A stretch of DNA of 64,000 bases from Anniella stebbinsi (lineage: Eukaryota; Chordata; Lepidosauria; Squamata; Anniellidae): NCBI GenBank assembly GCA_029215795.1, contig JARDYH010000002.1:45988001-46052000 (forward strand), written 5' to 3'. Both the position numbers and the translations under genes were made by a program. Positions 33,352 through 44,305 of this stretch are shown here, one piece after another. The notes under the pieces were generated by a model that was not told where the DNA came from, searched no databases, and saw only the letters and a program-made list of their open reading frames with translations. Numbering within the stretch: position 1 is the stretch's first letter; every line of letters starts with the position of its first letter.

Positions 33352-35643
33352 CTTCAAACAGCAAAATCCATTGTCAATATTCTCTGTAAGTGCATAATTA
33401 AAACATGTTCCTAGAAAGAAAATAAAGTCAATCTCTAAATATCACCTTAAACCTTAAACCTGAGATCTCGAAAGAAAAAGGAAGAAGGAAGGAAGATGTG
33501 TGGTCCCTAGACTTGTCTAGTTCCTGTGTACTCATTTTATACAAGTATTTAAGCATCACTCAAGACTTTAATGGTAGCATTTTTGCATATATAGATGAAC
33601 TCAACCAAAGTATTACCGATTGAGTTGACAGTATGAAAATCCAATGAATTGGCCATTTTATCTAAATAAAATATTGACAAGCAGTTGCTTCTCTTCCAAC
33701 TCCTGATATTGATAGCCAGAAGAGGATGCCTTCAAGAAGTTGCAAAAAACTTCAAAGCTTGTCCTTAGGTTTGTCAGTGTGTTAAAATAAAGCTAAAGAA
33801 ATATCTGTGCTTCTAATAAAAAAGAACATGAGATCAGTTCTTGTTGTTACCTATATTTCCTTTTACAGTTTTCTCATGTTAAGCCATATTACATAACTAG
33901 TCTAAATGTCAGTACTGTGAATTAGCCTATTGGATTAATACATTTAAGATTCATTGCACATTCAAGTGTGCAATTACTTGCTGTTGTTGGTTTTTCTTAG
34001 ATCAACCTCAGTAAAAACTGGTTTCTTACAAACACTGTCTCCTATATAATTTTCAGACTGATTTTTCTTGTATTGATTACAGGACTGAATATATTTTTGT
34101 TCAGGGCAAATGTGGGGGAAAAAAGGTGTGGAGAACCTTGAAAGTAAGGTTTCAAGTGGAAAACGTGCCCCCTTTTTTTGCCCAATGTCAGTAGTGGAAT
34201 AATTGCCACTTAATCATAGTGGAATAATCACCATCTCTTTATCTAAGGCCAGTAGTAATATAGCAGGAACACCGAAATTGACATATTGAAAGAAAAAACA
34301 CTTTTCAAGCAAATCTTCTTAACCGGCACATCCACTGAGGGGGCGAGGGCGGGGGATGAAAACGCTTAAAACGATGGCCATGGTACTAAGCTTTAATGAC
34401 TGCCTTCTCTCTGACCCTAAACTGGGCCTCTGAAGGTGTAGTATTTAATACGGATACCAGGGACAATATACCTTCTCACAATTAATAGAAAGTGCTGTTT
34501 TGTAATTAAAGGGTGAAGTGGGGCATGATGAACATATGGAAAAGGAGACCCTTAATAAGTGATAGAGCCTTCAAAAGAAATTGCTAATTAGTATGCATTT
34601 GATGTGTACTATACCAATTTTAAGACTTTGCCTTGAATAAATTGTTATGTTGGGTGTTCGAAGGAGTGGTGAGATTAGCATTTACAAAGGGGGCAATTTT
34701 CTGTCTTCTTGACTCTGTTAAATGGAGGAAATAACTTTCAAGACTGAAGCAGTAGTTAACCCATCAATCATGCTCACAGCTGGAAACTGGGGATCCCAAA
34801 TGCTGAGATGAGTTAATCCGTCAGTTAATAAGTTCATAGTGGCACCATATGGCGCTGGTCCACTCCACATGAGGGCAAGGACAACTGTTTACAGAGCCAT
34901 GCTGCTTTCTCAGGTACCTGTAGTACAAACAGCTGAATACAGGACCCTTTGTTCCAAAGGATCAATTTACTTTACACAGTAAATTGACTGAACTGATCAG
35001 TCCAGAGCACATAATTGTTGGCTAATCCTGTGGAATCATGTCCTATCCATATGGAAGGGACAAAAGGATGCTGACGGCAGTCAGGTTTCTTGTTCTGTCC
35101 CTAAGGCTATTTCCCCTGGACATGATAGGCATTGAATAAAACTGCCAGTAAGTGAATACCTACTCTGTGTTCCTAGTCTAACCTAACTTTAAATGACACT
35201 GGTCACAGAAGACCCAGGAAGGCTGTTTTTAAGTGTCTTTAAAATACTGGTGTCATTACTAAGAAAACCCAACAGCAGGAAGTTCAGCCCTATCTTGTGA
35301 ATCGATTTGCATATATACCTGGATCTCACTCTCTCTGTTTTTCACTTAAGCATGACTGCATAAGGACACATGTCTTTATTAATCAACTCACAGGTCTATA
35401 GTATTTTCTCATAAATTTACATTCTCCAAGAGCCATATTGATATATAGTTGAAAAGAAATCAAATGTATAAACCAATCAATCAGGTATTTTAGTTCATTC
35501 CCGAGCCACTTTAAATGAAAGTACTTAATTTATTGTGATTGAAACTGATCATTTTACATCCTGGTATTTTGGTTTAACTGGGCTGTGAACATGGCTACCC
35601 AGATCCTATTTTGAGTTGAAACTCCTGGATAATATGGTATATA
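33352..35643. other. 2.3-kb repeat-free AT-rich stretch
   Basis: No repeat family, gene or RNA is recognised. Positions 34500-34740 contain a homeobox/octamer-like cluster (gctaattagtatgcatttg). This is the longest stretch between 27 and 37 kb without mobile elements, which may reflect constraint or chance. Confidence 0.45.
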
Positions 35644-35979
35644 CAGTAGTGTAGGATGACCAGATAAAATCCAGGTCAGGGCTCATGTAACTTTAACAGT
35701 TGTAGAGAAAAGGGAATTTCAGCCAGTGTCATTTGTATGCAATTAGTTCCTGGTGAAATTCCCTCTTCATCACAACAGTTAAAGTTGCAGGCACTATACT
35801 AGAGTGACCATATACAAAAGAAGGCAGGGCCCCTGCAACTTTAACTGTTGTGATGAAGAGGGAATTTCACCAGGAGCTAATTGCATACAAATGACATTGG
35901 CTAAAATTCCCTTTTTTCTACAACTGTTAAAGTTACATGAGCCCTGACCTGGATTTTATCTGGTCACCCTACAGTAGTG
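35644..35979 (+). mobile_element. Foldback hAT-type MITE, copy 6, alternative ends
   Basis: The element is 35652-35971 (320 bp) with perfect 8-bp duplication cagtagtg (35644-35651 and 35972-35979). Both termini read GACCAGATAAAATCCAGGTC in place of GACCATATGAAAAGGAGGAC, while the arms and centre match copies 1, 2 and 8. Confidence 0.92.
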
Positions 35980-36717
35980 CAGGTAGGTAATTTTAAACTC
36001 TGGATTTAATGGATGTCTTGGAGAGCTCTTTAGATGTGTGTGACTTGATTTATTTCAAAATATGATCAGCCAATTCTGTTGCTTTTAGGGGCTCCTCCAG
36101 CTTTTTCTGCTGAGTGGGGGCCCAGATTTCTACCCCATAGTCCCCCCTTGGTGGTACCACTGCTGGTATATATTTAACTATTACAGACATACACATTCAT
36201 AAAGCATCATTTCCTCTGTGTATGATTGTTTGTGAAGTGGTAGTTCATCATTCTACATCTGAACTCTCCCTTTTTAGTATTATTATTATAGAACAGATAC
36301 TTTATGCTTTAGTTGCTTTGACTACAAGGAAACCATGAAACAAAAGGGGGAATGTAAGAGTCATCTCAAAACTGTGAGACATTTTACTCAATTTAAATTG
36401 TGTTCCCTTGAGGCAGCTGTATGTTTTCATGAGTCCCTCTCATTACAATGGCTTCTACTGCATCTTTGGAGAAAAATTGGCAGAATGCTCCAAACATATC
36501 TATGCAACTTATTTACAGAGTGTGTAAAAATAGTCAAAGAGATCCTTTATGGATTTATTTAATCCCCCCCCCCCCACACACACACACACCAAAAGCGTTC
36601 TGCTTTTAAATATGGATTTCCAAACTGATAGCTAAAAGAATAAAATAGAATGATAGAACAGCTTTTAAAACAAGTTTGAAAAACATGTACAGAAAAAAAG
36701 ATTAGTAGACCACCACT
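35980..36717. other. Anonymous non-coding stretch
   Basis: A C-run followed by CA repeats lies at 36566-36590. Otherwise nothing is recognised. Confidence 0.5.
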
Positions 36718-36890
36718 GACTGCACTCCTATACATGTCTACTCAGATGTAACTTCCATTAAGTTCAATGGGGTTTACTCCCAGGGAAGTGGATATAGGAC
36801 TGCAACCTGAGGGCACAATCCGATGCATGACTACTCAGAAGTAAGTCCCACTGTGTTCAATGGGACTTATTTCCAGATAAGTATGCAAAA
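36718..36890. mobile_element. Tandem pair of 'gcaatcctatgcatg' palindromic repeats
   Basis: Two consecutive copies (36718-36807 and 36811-36890) of a short palindromic reptilian repeat: cactcctatacatgtctact...gtttactcccagggaag and cacaatccgatgcatgacta...gggacttatttccag. Each is a small foldback unit of about 85 bp. Single copies occur at 53819-53905 and, in part, at 28420-28500, 53590-53650 and 59133-59188. Confidence 0.65.
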
Positions 36891-37252
36891 CAGACAAGCT
36901 GCAACACTGGCGATCAAATAAAGAACTCACCTGTTGCCAAAATCTTCCAAGTGAACAGCCCTAAGGAGGGCATTACCCAGGAATGTCCCCAGTGGATTTT
37001 CCCCATCCTCCATCCCCTTTATGATATGGTGTGATCTCCATGTCATATCATCAACTGCCTTAAAACCAGAGCTCTGACAAAAATTGCTCCCACATTGTTT
37101 TTATCATTCTCATTCAATTTGATAGAAAATTGCTTTTCAAAAGAAATTCCAAGGGGAAGGAAACTTTGGAGAAATTCTCATGGGCTGGTTTTGGGGTTCT
37201 TGTGCTTTCCTTATTCATGAGGTAGCCAAGGGATGGACATGAGTGTCCTGAC

Positions 37253-37253
<1 letters not shown>

Positions 37254-37287
<34 letters not shown>

Positions 37288-37336
37288 TTTATTTCTTACC
37301 CGCCTCTCCGTCTGGATCGACGGAGAGGCGGGTAAG
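37254..37336 (-). mobile_element. LINE 3' end, minus strand, with perfect hairpin
   Basis: A TAA/AAT run (37254-37285) then tttatttcttacccgcctct. Arms 37295-37312 (cttacccgcctctccgtc) and 37319-37336 are exact 18-bp reverse complements with a 6-nt loop tggatc. The same gcctc...gaggcggg pairing exists imperfectly at the LINE ends at 8362, 12506 and 23527, so this is the LINE 3' terminal stem-loop. Here it is perfected, possibly by inverted duplication. Confidence 0.7.
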
Positions 37337-37463
37337 TATAATCATCCCTCCAGAGGCCAATAACCTCCTCAGCTTTCCACACTTCAATGAAAGCCAAGCA
37401 ATTTTTCAGCTCAGGAGAGAAAAATAGTAGAAAGAAAAATACACAAAGCACCCTTGGCCACCT

Positions 37464-37762
37464 TGCATAAGTAGGGTGACCATATGGAAAGAAGGACAGG
37501 GCTCCTGTATCTTTAACAGTTGCACAGGAAAAGAAATTTCAACCGGTGTCAGTTGTATACATGCAGCACCTGGTGAAATTCCCTCTTCTTGACCAGATAC
37601 AAAAGACGGCAGGGCTCCTGCAGTTTTAACTGTTGTGATGAAGAGAGAATTTCACCAGGTACTGCATGCATCCCAATGATGCCTGCTGAAATTCCCTTTT
37701 CAATACAATTGATAAAGATAAAGGAGCCCTGTCCTTCTTTCCATATGGTCACCCTACATAAG
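37464..37762 (+). mobile_element. Foldback hAT-type MITE, copy 7, internally deleted
   Basis: Element 37472-37754 is about 35 bp shorter than the standard 320 bp. The deletion removes the end of the left arm and the start of the centre, so cctcttcttgaccagataca reads across the join. Ends are TAGGGTGACCATATGG. Flanks tgcataag (37464-37471) and tacataag (37755-37762) match at 7 of 8 positions. It carries the atgcatgcagcacctgg subfamily marker. Confidence 0.88.
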
Positions 37763-38992
37763 GTATGGTCAAGAACACCACCAAAATAAATTCAAAATAT
37801 AGAATGCTCTTAGAATAAGGTGGAAAACTAGAAACCTCTTTCCTGGGGTAAGAAAAGTTTCAAGAAATTGGAGGACAGTTTTTGGGACATCACTAGCTCC
37901 ACCTCCTTCCTACAGCAGAACAGAATGCTCCCCCCACACACACACACACCCTGTACAGGGCTTTCAGGGAATTAGCCATATTATAAGCGTCTGCATTTGA
38001 AACACAATCATCCACCAGAAATTTAACTTTTGGAAGACCCTGAGGAAGGTGCTGAACCCTGAAGAATGACTAGTACAGCTGAGCCAATTCCTTTTTTCAG
38101 TACTCCACCCCAAATAAAGGAACATTCTCCAAATTCCCTTCATGTCTTTTGTGGTGACCTCCTTCCCTCCTCCCTCCACCAACCCGCCATCAAACTCAGG
38201 AACAAGGTTAGTTTTGGGACATTGAGGACAATGCAAAATAGGGGATTGGCTGCCAACACAATTGATGCTGTTAACACTTGCACTGGGAGTGCAAAAAAAA
38301 AAAAATCCCCTTAGGAAAAAAGACAGAAACTGCACACAACCTTGTGCTGCAAATGATGAGCCCCACCTGTGAAAACAGGTTGGAGAAACAGGAGGCTTCT
38401 GCTTTTAGAAATATAAGTCCAGTTCCTCCTTGTAGAACACGTTTTGCAGTTCTTGGGCTCCAGGTCAATACATGTTCAATATGTAATGTACAACTTCTAA
38501 AAGTGCTCTCGCTGCAAGTATGACTTATTAGAATTGCAGTGCATTTGCTATCAATTATTCCCATTCCTGTAGAATTTGCTAATGCCACCACCGCTGACAA
38601 GTCTCAGTAGTGTTATGCAAGCATTCAGGCTGCCCACAAGGGAGGGGATGCGGCAAGCATGCAAGCCCCGCCTCTAATGTACCCATCCCACCCACTCAGC
38701 CCCTGACCTTCCTTTGTTGAGAGGGAAGGTCTGGAAGGGGCTTTGACTTGCATTCACATGATCATGAGAAAAAGTCTTCATGTCATCAGGTACTCTGCTT
38801 TATCAGGGTTCTCAGTCTTGTGGACGCTTCTACCCACATTCAAGCAAATGCCATCCTTAAGTCCTCCCTGCTTAAGAAAGGCTGAAAGACTGAGGGAATG
38901 GGGAGGCATTGTGAGTGGGGCTTGAGTGTATGCCCCAATCCCATCCCCCTATACAGCTCTCCTGTGAGCAGGCTGAACACCATGAGAGGGTT
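37763..38992. other. Anonymous non-coding stretch
   Basis: A frame on the minus strand around 37964-38335 and others on both strands lack any domain and overlap an A-run at 38292-38303. No recognised repeat. Confidence 0.5.
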
Positions 38993-39113
38993 AGCTTCCC
39001 CCAACCTGGTGTCCTCCAGATGTGTTGGATCACAACTCCCATAATTCTCAGCCAGCCTGGGAATGATGGGAGTTGTGATCTAACACAGCTGGAGGACACC
39101 AGGTTGGGGAAAG
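38993..39113. mobile_element. Palindromic MITE (aactcccat family), copy 3, near-perfect
   Basis: Arms cttcccccaacctggtgtcc...ggatcacaactccca and tgggagttgtgatctaacac...ggacaccaggttggggaaag are nearly exact reverse complements around a 25-bp centre. This is the least decayed copy here and gives the family's shape. Confidence 0.8.
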
Positions 39114-39179
39114 GGTGGGCTGGTCTCTTTTAAAAACCTGGGGATCCATGACCTGCATGTATGAGAAATAATAAAGCAT

Positions 39180-39402
39180 GCCGCTCCCAGATTGTGGAAT
39201 GACCTGCTGGAGGAGACTCGTCAACTTAACAGTCTTTTAGAATTTAAGAAAGCTATAAAGACTAATCTCTTCCGGCAGGCATATCAAGTGGAATTTTAGA
39301 ATGTTTTTAGGATGTTTTATTGCTATTTTAATAATGTGTACCATGTTTTTAATCAGTTTTATGTATTTTATCATAAGAAATAAATGTATTATTATTATTA
39401 TT
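39180..39402 (+). mobile_element. LINE 3' end with ORF2 terminus
   Basis: Encodes LWNDLLEETRQLNSLLEF, then KKAIKTNLFRQAYQVEF and a stop codon at about 39297, the C-terminus of a CR1/L2-type ORF2. It continues with a 3' UTR like that at 23340-23606 and an ATT tail (39388-39402). It is 5'-truncated. Confidence 0.78.
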
Positions 39403-39700
39403 ACTACAGAAACAATTATGTTTGGTTAAAACAATAAAATAATACATTAAAACACAACAAAGGCATAACTATTACATAAGAAAGCACCAGCCCCACAGAT
39501 CCACAGACCCTTTACAGGCTAAAGGCCTTCTTAAATAAAGCGGTCTTTGCCTGCCAATAGAAGGACACCAGAGAAGGACCAAACCTTAGCCTCCCTTGGA
39601 AAGGAGTTCCACAGGAACTGAAAAGGCCCTCTGTCAAGTCTCCACCAGATATACCACCACAATGACAATGACTTTGGCCCTCCTGCAGTGCTTCCAAGTT
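39403..39700 (-). mobile_element. LINE remnant, minus strand, tail-to-tail with previous
   Basis: A-rich 3' UTR (39410-39480) then, on the minus strand, a frame holding FYWQAKTALFKKAFSL (about 39512-39560) like the KTxLF segment of CR1/L2 LINEs, and ggaaaggagttccacagg on the plus strand. It abuts the ATT tail of the plus-strand copy. Confidence 0.6.
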
Positions 39701-40908
39701 CCTGTTCTGAATAACTTTGCTTTCTCCCCCCCCCCCTTTAGTTCTCTTTCTCCCCTCCTTAGGTCTCCTGTATTGTAGTAAACAAAATGGGAAACACTGA
39801 GGTGGGTCAAAGGGAAATCTAAACTTGATTTTTTTTCCAAATTTGAATCAATAATTTGGACCCTGATTAGAGATGTGATAGGATGAGGCCATTTTGAAGG
39901 ATAACTTCCATAATTTGGGCAGTTTCTAGTCCATCCGTCCCTGCCAACTTCATTTCTCTCCCTCAGTGCTTGTTAGAATTTACTCATTCCTTTTAATTGA
40001 CATAAACTCCTCAGTGGCAACGTGTGGGGAGTTCCCATTAACCTTTTAGAGAAATCATTCAACAGACTGAAATAAATATTACCTGTCTTGTTGAGCGAAC
40101 AAAGGTTTACCTCACTCTCTGATGCTCTTGAGTCACTTGTGCCAAAGCAAGAGTAAATGAATCCACTGTCACTATTCCACATGATTCTCCGTTGTTAGAC
40201 TGGGCTCTTGAGACAACAGCATATTCTAAACTCCAGAGCTTTTCAAAATTTATGTGAAATTAGAATTCCCTAATAAATGCACAATAATTAAAACTTGGGG
40301 GGGGGGGGTTGTGAGCCAAAGCATGGCCAATTATATTTTTTGTTTCTTCATAGCAGCATTTTCAAAGTACTAAGCTCATTCATCACCCAGGCAACAAAAT
40401 TGTGCTCTTCTTCCTTCACCTACTTAATGGCTGCCCATTCATTTTTTTTATTATTACCCTCAAATGCTTTATGCGAATTTCTCTGTTTCTGGTCAGACTA
40501 GACCAGAGAGATCAGAATCACAGATTCTTCCTGCATCCATTAATATGAATTAGGGTTGACAATTGGAAAACTTTCCTACACTGGGTTTCCCTGATTTCCT
40601 CTCTGTGACTTATAAGAGTATTCATTGGTCCATATCACAAAGGGCAAGTGGTCAATCCTGAAAGTTCTTCCCTACTAAAGAGTGGGATTGTAACTTCATG
40701 GGAAATGCGTCTGTAGAATCTGTTGTTATGCAGTAAATTCTTCTTTCTGTTTCTTATCTCTCCCACCTTCGCTCTCCCCCTCCCCCCATGATAACATGTG
40801 TTTGGGGTAAATTGGGGTGCAGAACCTCTTTCAGCTCAAAAGCTGCATTCCATTTCAGAAATGTTTCAGGGGATGCATTCCATTGGAAGGCAGGGTTGAA
40901 GGCAAAAG
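39701..40908. other. Anonymous non-coding stretch
   Basis: Homopolymer runs: C at about 39727-39738 and G at about 40298-40308. No gene or repeat family recognised. Confidence 0.5.
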
Positions 40909-41134
40909 GATATAAGAACATAAGAAGAGCCATGCTGGATCAGACCAATGGCCCATCTAGTCCATCACTCTGTTCACACAGTGGCCAAACAGCTGTCGAC
41001 TAGGAACCCACAAGCAGGACATGGGTGCGATACCATCCTCCCAATCATGTTCCCCAGTTGTTGATGTACATTGGCATACTGCCTCTTAATTCTGGAAGTA
41101 GCACACAACCATCAGGATTTATAGCCATTGATAG

Positions 41135-42322
41135 TAGGGACGTGCACAGTAAAAAAAATTAGATCGGAATCAGAATCGGAATCAAAATTGATGCTTTGGA
41201 TTGGATCGGAGGCTTTCCGGATCGGATCCGATTCTGATCCGAAAATCGGATATCCGATTTTCGGATTGGATGCCTTTTAGCCCCTTTAGACTTGATTTTG
41301 GAGGGGGGAAGGCCTGTATCTTTGGTATTTTTAAGACAGAATCATGAAACTTTGTACAAGTGCAGATGGGATGTTGCCAGTCATGTGCCCAGAATTGCAG
41401 ACACAGGGGTGCAGGCATTACTTGTAAGTAAGCCTTCAAAGGTCATTTAGTGTTTAGTCATCTTTTCCTTTTTCAATTTACTCCTGTGTCTCAGGGGCAC
41501 GCCACGTTTAAAATGTTGTTGTTGTTGTTGTTGTTTTTGGCAGAACATCGTAGACCATGTCCCCAGTTGGGGAGCACACTGAAGGGCTGTATGTACATAG
41601 CTCTACCGCCTTTTGCAGTCACAGGGGCATGGTTTAACTGAAATGGAATTGTAAAAAATGGGTTTGCCCATTGCATGTAAACTGCAAAATGCTTTCATTA
41701 GATCCCATCCCCAGAAATTGAATTCAAACTTGGGGAGCGTACAGAAGGTCTGCTCTGCCCCCTTTTCACAGACACTGGGGCATTTCTGAAATGGAACTGT
41801 TAAAAATGGCTTGTGCTGGTAAATAAGACCATTGCAAAATGCTCTCTCATTAGATGTTGTCCCCACAAACACCACACTAATGTGAGGAGAGCACAGAGGA
41901 GGTGTACATTTGCCCATTTCACAGACACAGGGGCACGGTTTAAATTGAATGGCAGGCGTTTTATTGAACTTTGGGGACTCTGCTAATGCTCCCTTGAGGG
42001 GAACACCAGCATCCCTTGGCTTAAGCAAGCAAAGCGGCTTCTGCCAGATCTCGCAGGTGAGATCTGGCAGAAAGCTGCAGAAAAAGACCAGAAAAACCTC
42101 CAAACACCACCAAAATGCAATATCACTACCAGCGCCAAACAAACACTCCTTCCACTCCAACTAACTAAACCCCACAGAGAGCCAAAAGGGAAAGAATGAG
42201 AATATATATTTGGTTTCTACTAAGCCCTCCTCCAGCATTGCGATTGGAGGCTGCAGGAAGTCTTTAACAGAATTGGGTGATGCACTGATGTAGTGTAAAG
42301 CACAATTGGTGGATCAAGCTTT

Positions 42323-42357
<35 letters not shown>

Positions 42358-42854
42358 CCTCCCCCCTTTTATGGAAGCTTAAAATGATAAAGTTAATAAA
42401 CCACTCATTGCCACTAAAGACTTGCACCAATTTATCTGGAATTTTCCACAAATAAGTAGACACAAACAATCTCCCATGTCACACAGCACGTTCTTTCTTT
42501 GCTGTAAGTCCAATGTTAAACGTCATAATAAACCACTCATTGCCACTAAAGTCTTGCACCAATTTCTATAGAATTTTTTCACACATGAGTAGCCACATCC
42601 AATCTCCCATGTCAGGGAGTTTCAACTTTCTACCTCTTAAAACAAAAAAGTTACAGCACATTATTTTTCTAAGTCCACTATCAGTTTAAAACGCCATAAA
42701 ATGGAGGTCCGATCTGCTGATTTTTTTTGATCCAGACTGGGTCCCTTCGGATTGGATCGGATTGAATGGCTGATCGGATCGGATCATTTTTATCCAATTT
42801 TTGGGCAGATCGGATCCAGATCGTGGATTGGATCCGATCTGCTGCACATCCCTA
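41135..42854. mobile_element. hAT-type element, 1.72 kb, inserted in LINE
   Basis: Starts TAGGGACGTGCACAG and ends CTGCACATCCCTA. A perfect 8-bp duplication attgatag flanks it (41127-41134 and 42855-42862). Subterminal regions at both ends are dense in 'gatcgga' words (41160-41265 and 42720-42845), likely transposase-binding repeats. The interior has four imperfect units of about 170-190 bp (about 41300-41960, each with a 'cacaggggca' word). It also has two 131-bp tandem units (about 42395 and 42527, aataaaccactcattgccac). The 185-codon minus-strand frame at 41603-42160 runs across the tandem units and resembles no transposase. Non-autonomous. Confidence 0.85.
42329..42356. repeat. (CA)n microsatellite within hAT element
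   Basis: Near-pure CA run inside the 1.72-kb element. Confidence 0.92.
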
Positions 42855-43055
42855 ATTGATAGCATTATCCTTCATGTATTTGTCCAATCCCCTTTTGAAG
42901 CCATCCAAATTGGTGGCCATCATACCATATCTTTGGTAGTGAATTCCATAGTTTCACTATGCACCATGTGAAGAAGTCCTTCCTTTTACCTATCCTGAAT
43001 CTCCCACCAATCAGTTTCATGGGATGACCCTGGGTTCTAGTATTGTAGGAAAAGG

Positions 43056-43786
43056 AGAAAAAAGGAGGTAGAGCCAAAGGTATAAGGGGCTGGGCCAAGC
43101 CCCCCCCCCCATACCAAGGATGTGAGCATACTGTAGTTTAAAGCTTTTACTATTAATAAGTAAGTCTTAGGAGAGGCTTTTCAACCTTTTCAAATGGGGA
43201 AAAAACTGCAGAAAAGCCAAGATACCACCAAAGCACTGGAGGAAAGGAGGTCAGGCCAGGGAAACAGGGCATGGCCTTCTAAGGAATTCCAGAGGGCCAG
43301 ATTGGGATGCCAAGAGAGCCAAATTTGCTTGCCCAGCCTGAATAAATGAAGACCAGTCCTTGGCCTCCTGGGCCCTGCATATACTTTTGAAATTGACTGT
43401 TGACTCTAAGAAGTGAGCTTTTTATAGTGCTGTTCTGAAAATTTCAATTATTCCATTTTTGACATTTCATAGTGGGGTGGAGGAAAAATGAAAAATTTGG
43501 TGAAAGAGTCTGGGAGAGGTGAGAATTTTGGAGATTTCTCTCCCCACCCACACAGCAAAGGCCGGCAAGGACAGCTGCTGGTTGGAGGCCATTCTGGAAC
43601 GCACTCTGAGCTCTTTCCAGCAATGGCATCCAAATCTCCATTTTTGCTGCTCCAACATAAATATTCCCTGATAGAATGAGCAGGTGTGTCTTCATCTGTC
43701 TCCCTTTCCAGGCAAAGTTACAGTATTGTTCCTGATAGTCAGGGGATCCCAACCTGAATAGCCAGAGCTTGCAGTGCACCCTCAAC
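43056..43786. other. Non-coding stretch sharing a segment with next element
   Basis: Positions 43478-43545 (ggtgaaagagtctgggagag, then gagaattttgg) recur at 43848-43890 (ggtgaaaaaggctgggagag, then taagaattttg). This suggests a related element or a local duplication. No gene. Confidence 0.45.
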
Positions 43787-44305
43787 TAGTGCTGTGCAAA
43801 AATATTGTGACCCCCATCTCGTGGGGGGTGTGTGAAAAAAATGAAAACTCTGGTGAAAAAGGCTGGGAGAGGTAAGAATTTTGAAGATTTTTTTCTTTGG
43901 GGAGAGGGACAGGGTTTCTTCATAAGTGTAGGAAGTTTTGCGGGGTCTTCTTTCTATTTCTATTTTAAAAAACAACAACACCCCAAGAACTTACAGAAGC
44001 CCAGGAGTTCTTCCTGAATGCCTTTTGGAGAGAGAGAGGTCACATGGTCTCCAATAGGTATTCATGAAAAACTGCAGGGCTCCTCCAAGTGTTGGGGGTA
44101 TCTTTTTAAAAAATAAAAAAAGAGATAGAAGACCCCTAAACAACCGGCTACACTTCTAAAAGGTATGTGGAAATGCTGTCCCCCTCCCTAAGGAGATTTT
44201 TTTCTGAAATTCTCCCCCTCCATGCAAAAGAGGCAGAAAAAATGCCTCTTTCATAGGGAGAGAAAAGGTTCCCAAAAACAGAGGGCAGACTTTGGCACAG
44301 CACTA
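43787..44305. mobile_element. TIR element with TAGTGCTGTGC ends
   Basis: The left end TAGTGCTGTGCAAA and inverted right end TAGTGCTGTGCCAAA match over about 14 bp. The form resembles the hAT-type ends in this window (TAG-GTGC). Flanking 8-mers do not match, so superfamily and limits are uncertain. It is A-rich inside with no transposase. Confidence 0.5.

Larger units (their letters stand above)
40909..43055 (-). mobile_element. CR1/L3-type LINE 3' end split by a hAT element
   Basis: Minus-strand LINE pieces are 40909-41134 (3' UTR: aagagccatgctggatcaga, the inverse of the end at 16778) and 42863-43055 (ORF2 C-terminus: KLIGGRFRIGKRKDFFTW then IVKLWNSLP). The two pieces join at the 8-bp word attgatag, which is duplicated around the intruding element. 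The LINE is therefore older than the insertion. Confidence 0.87.

Noticed and set aside
41603..42160. A 185-codon gene on the minus strand
   Set aside because: It runs through imperfect tandem units inside a hAT-type element, its repeated CPC-containing segments simply mirror those units, and it does not resemble a transposase.
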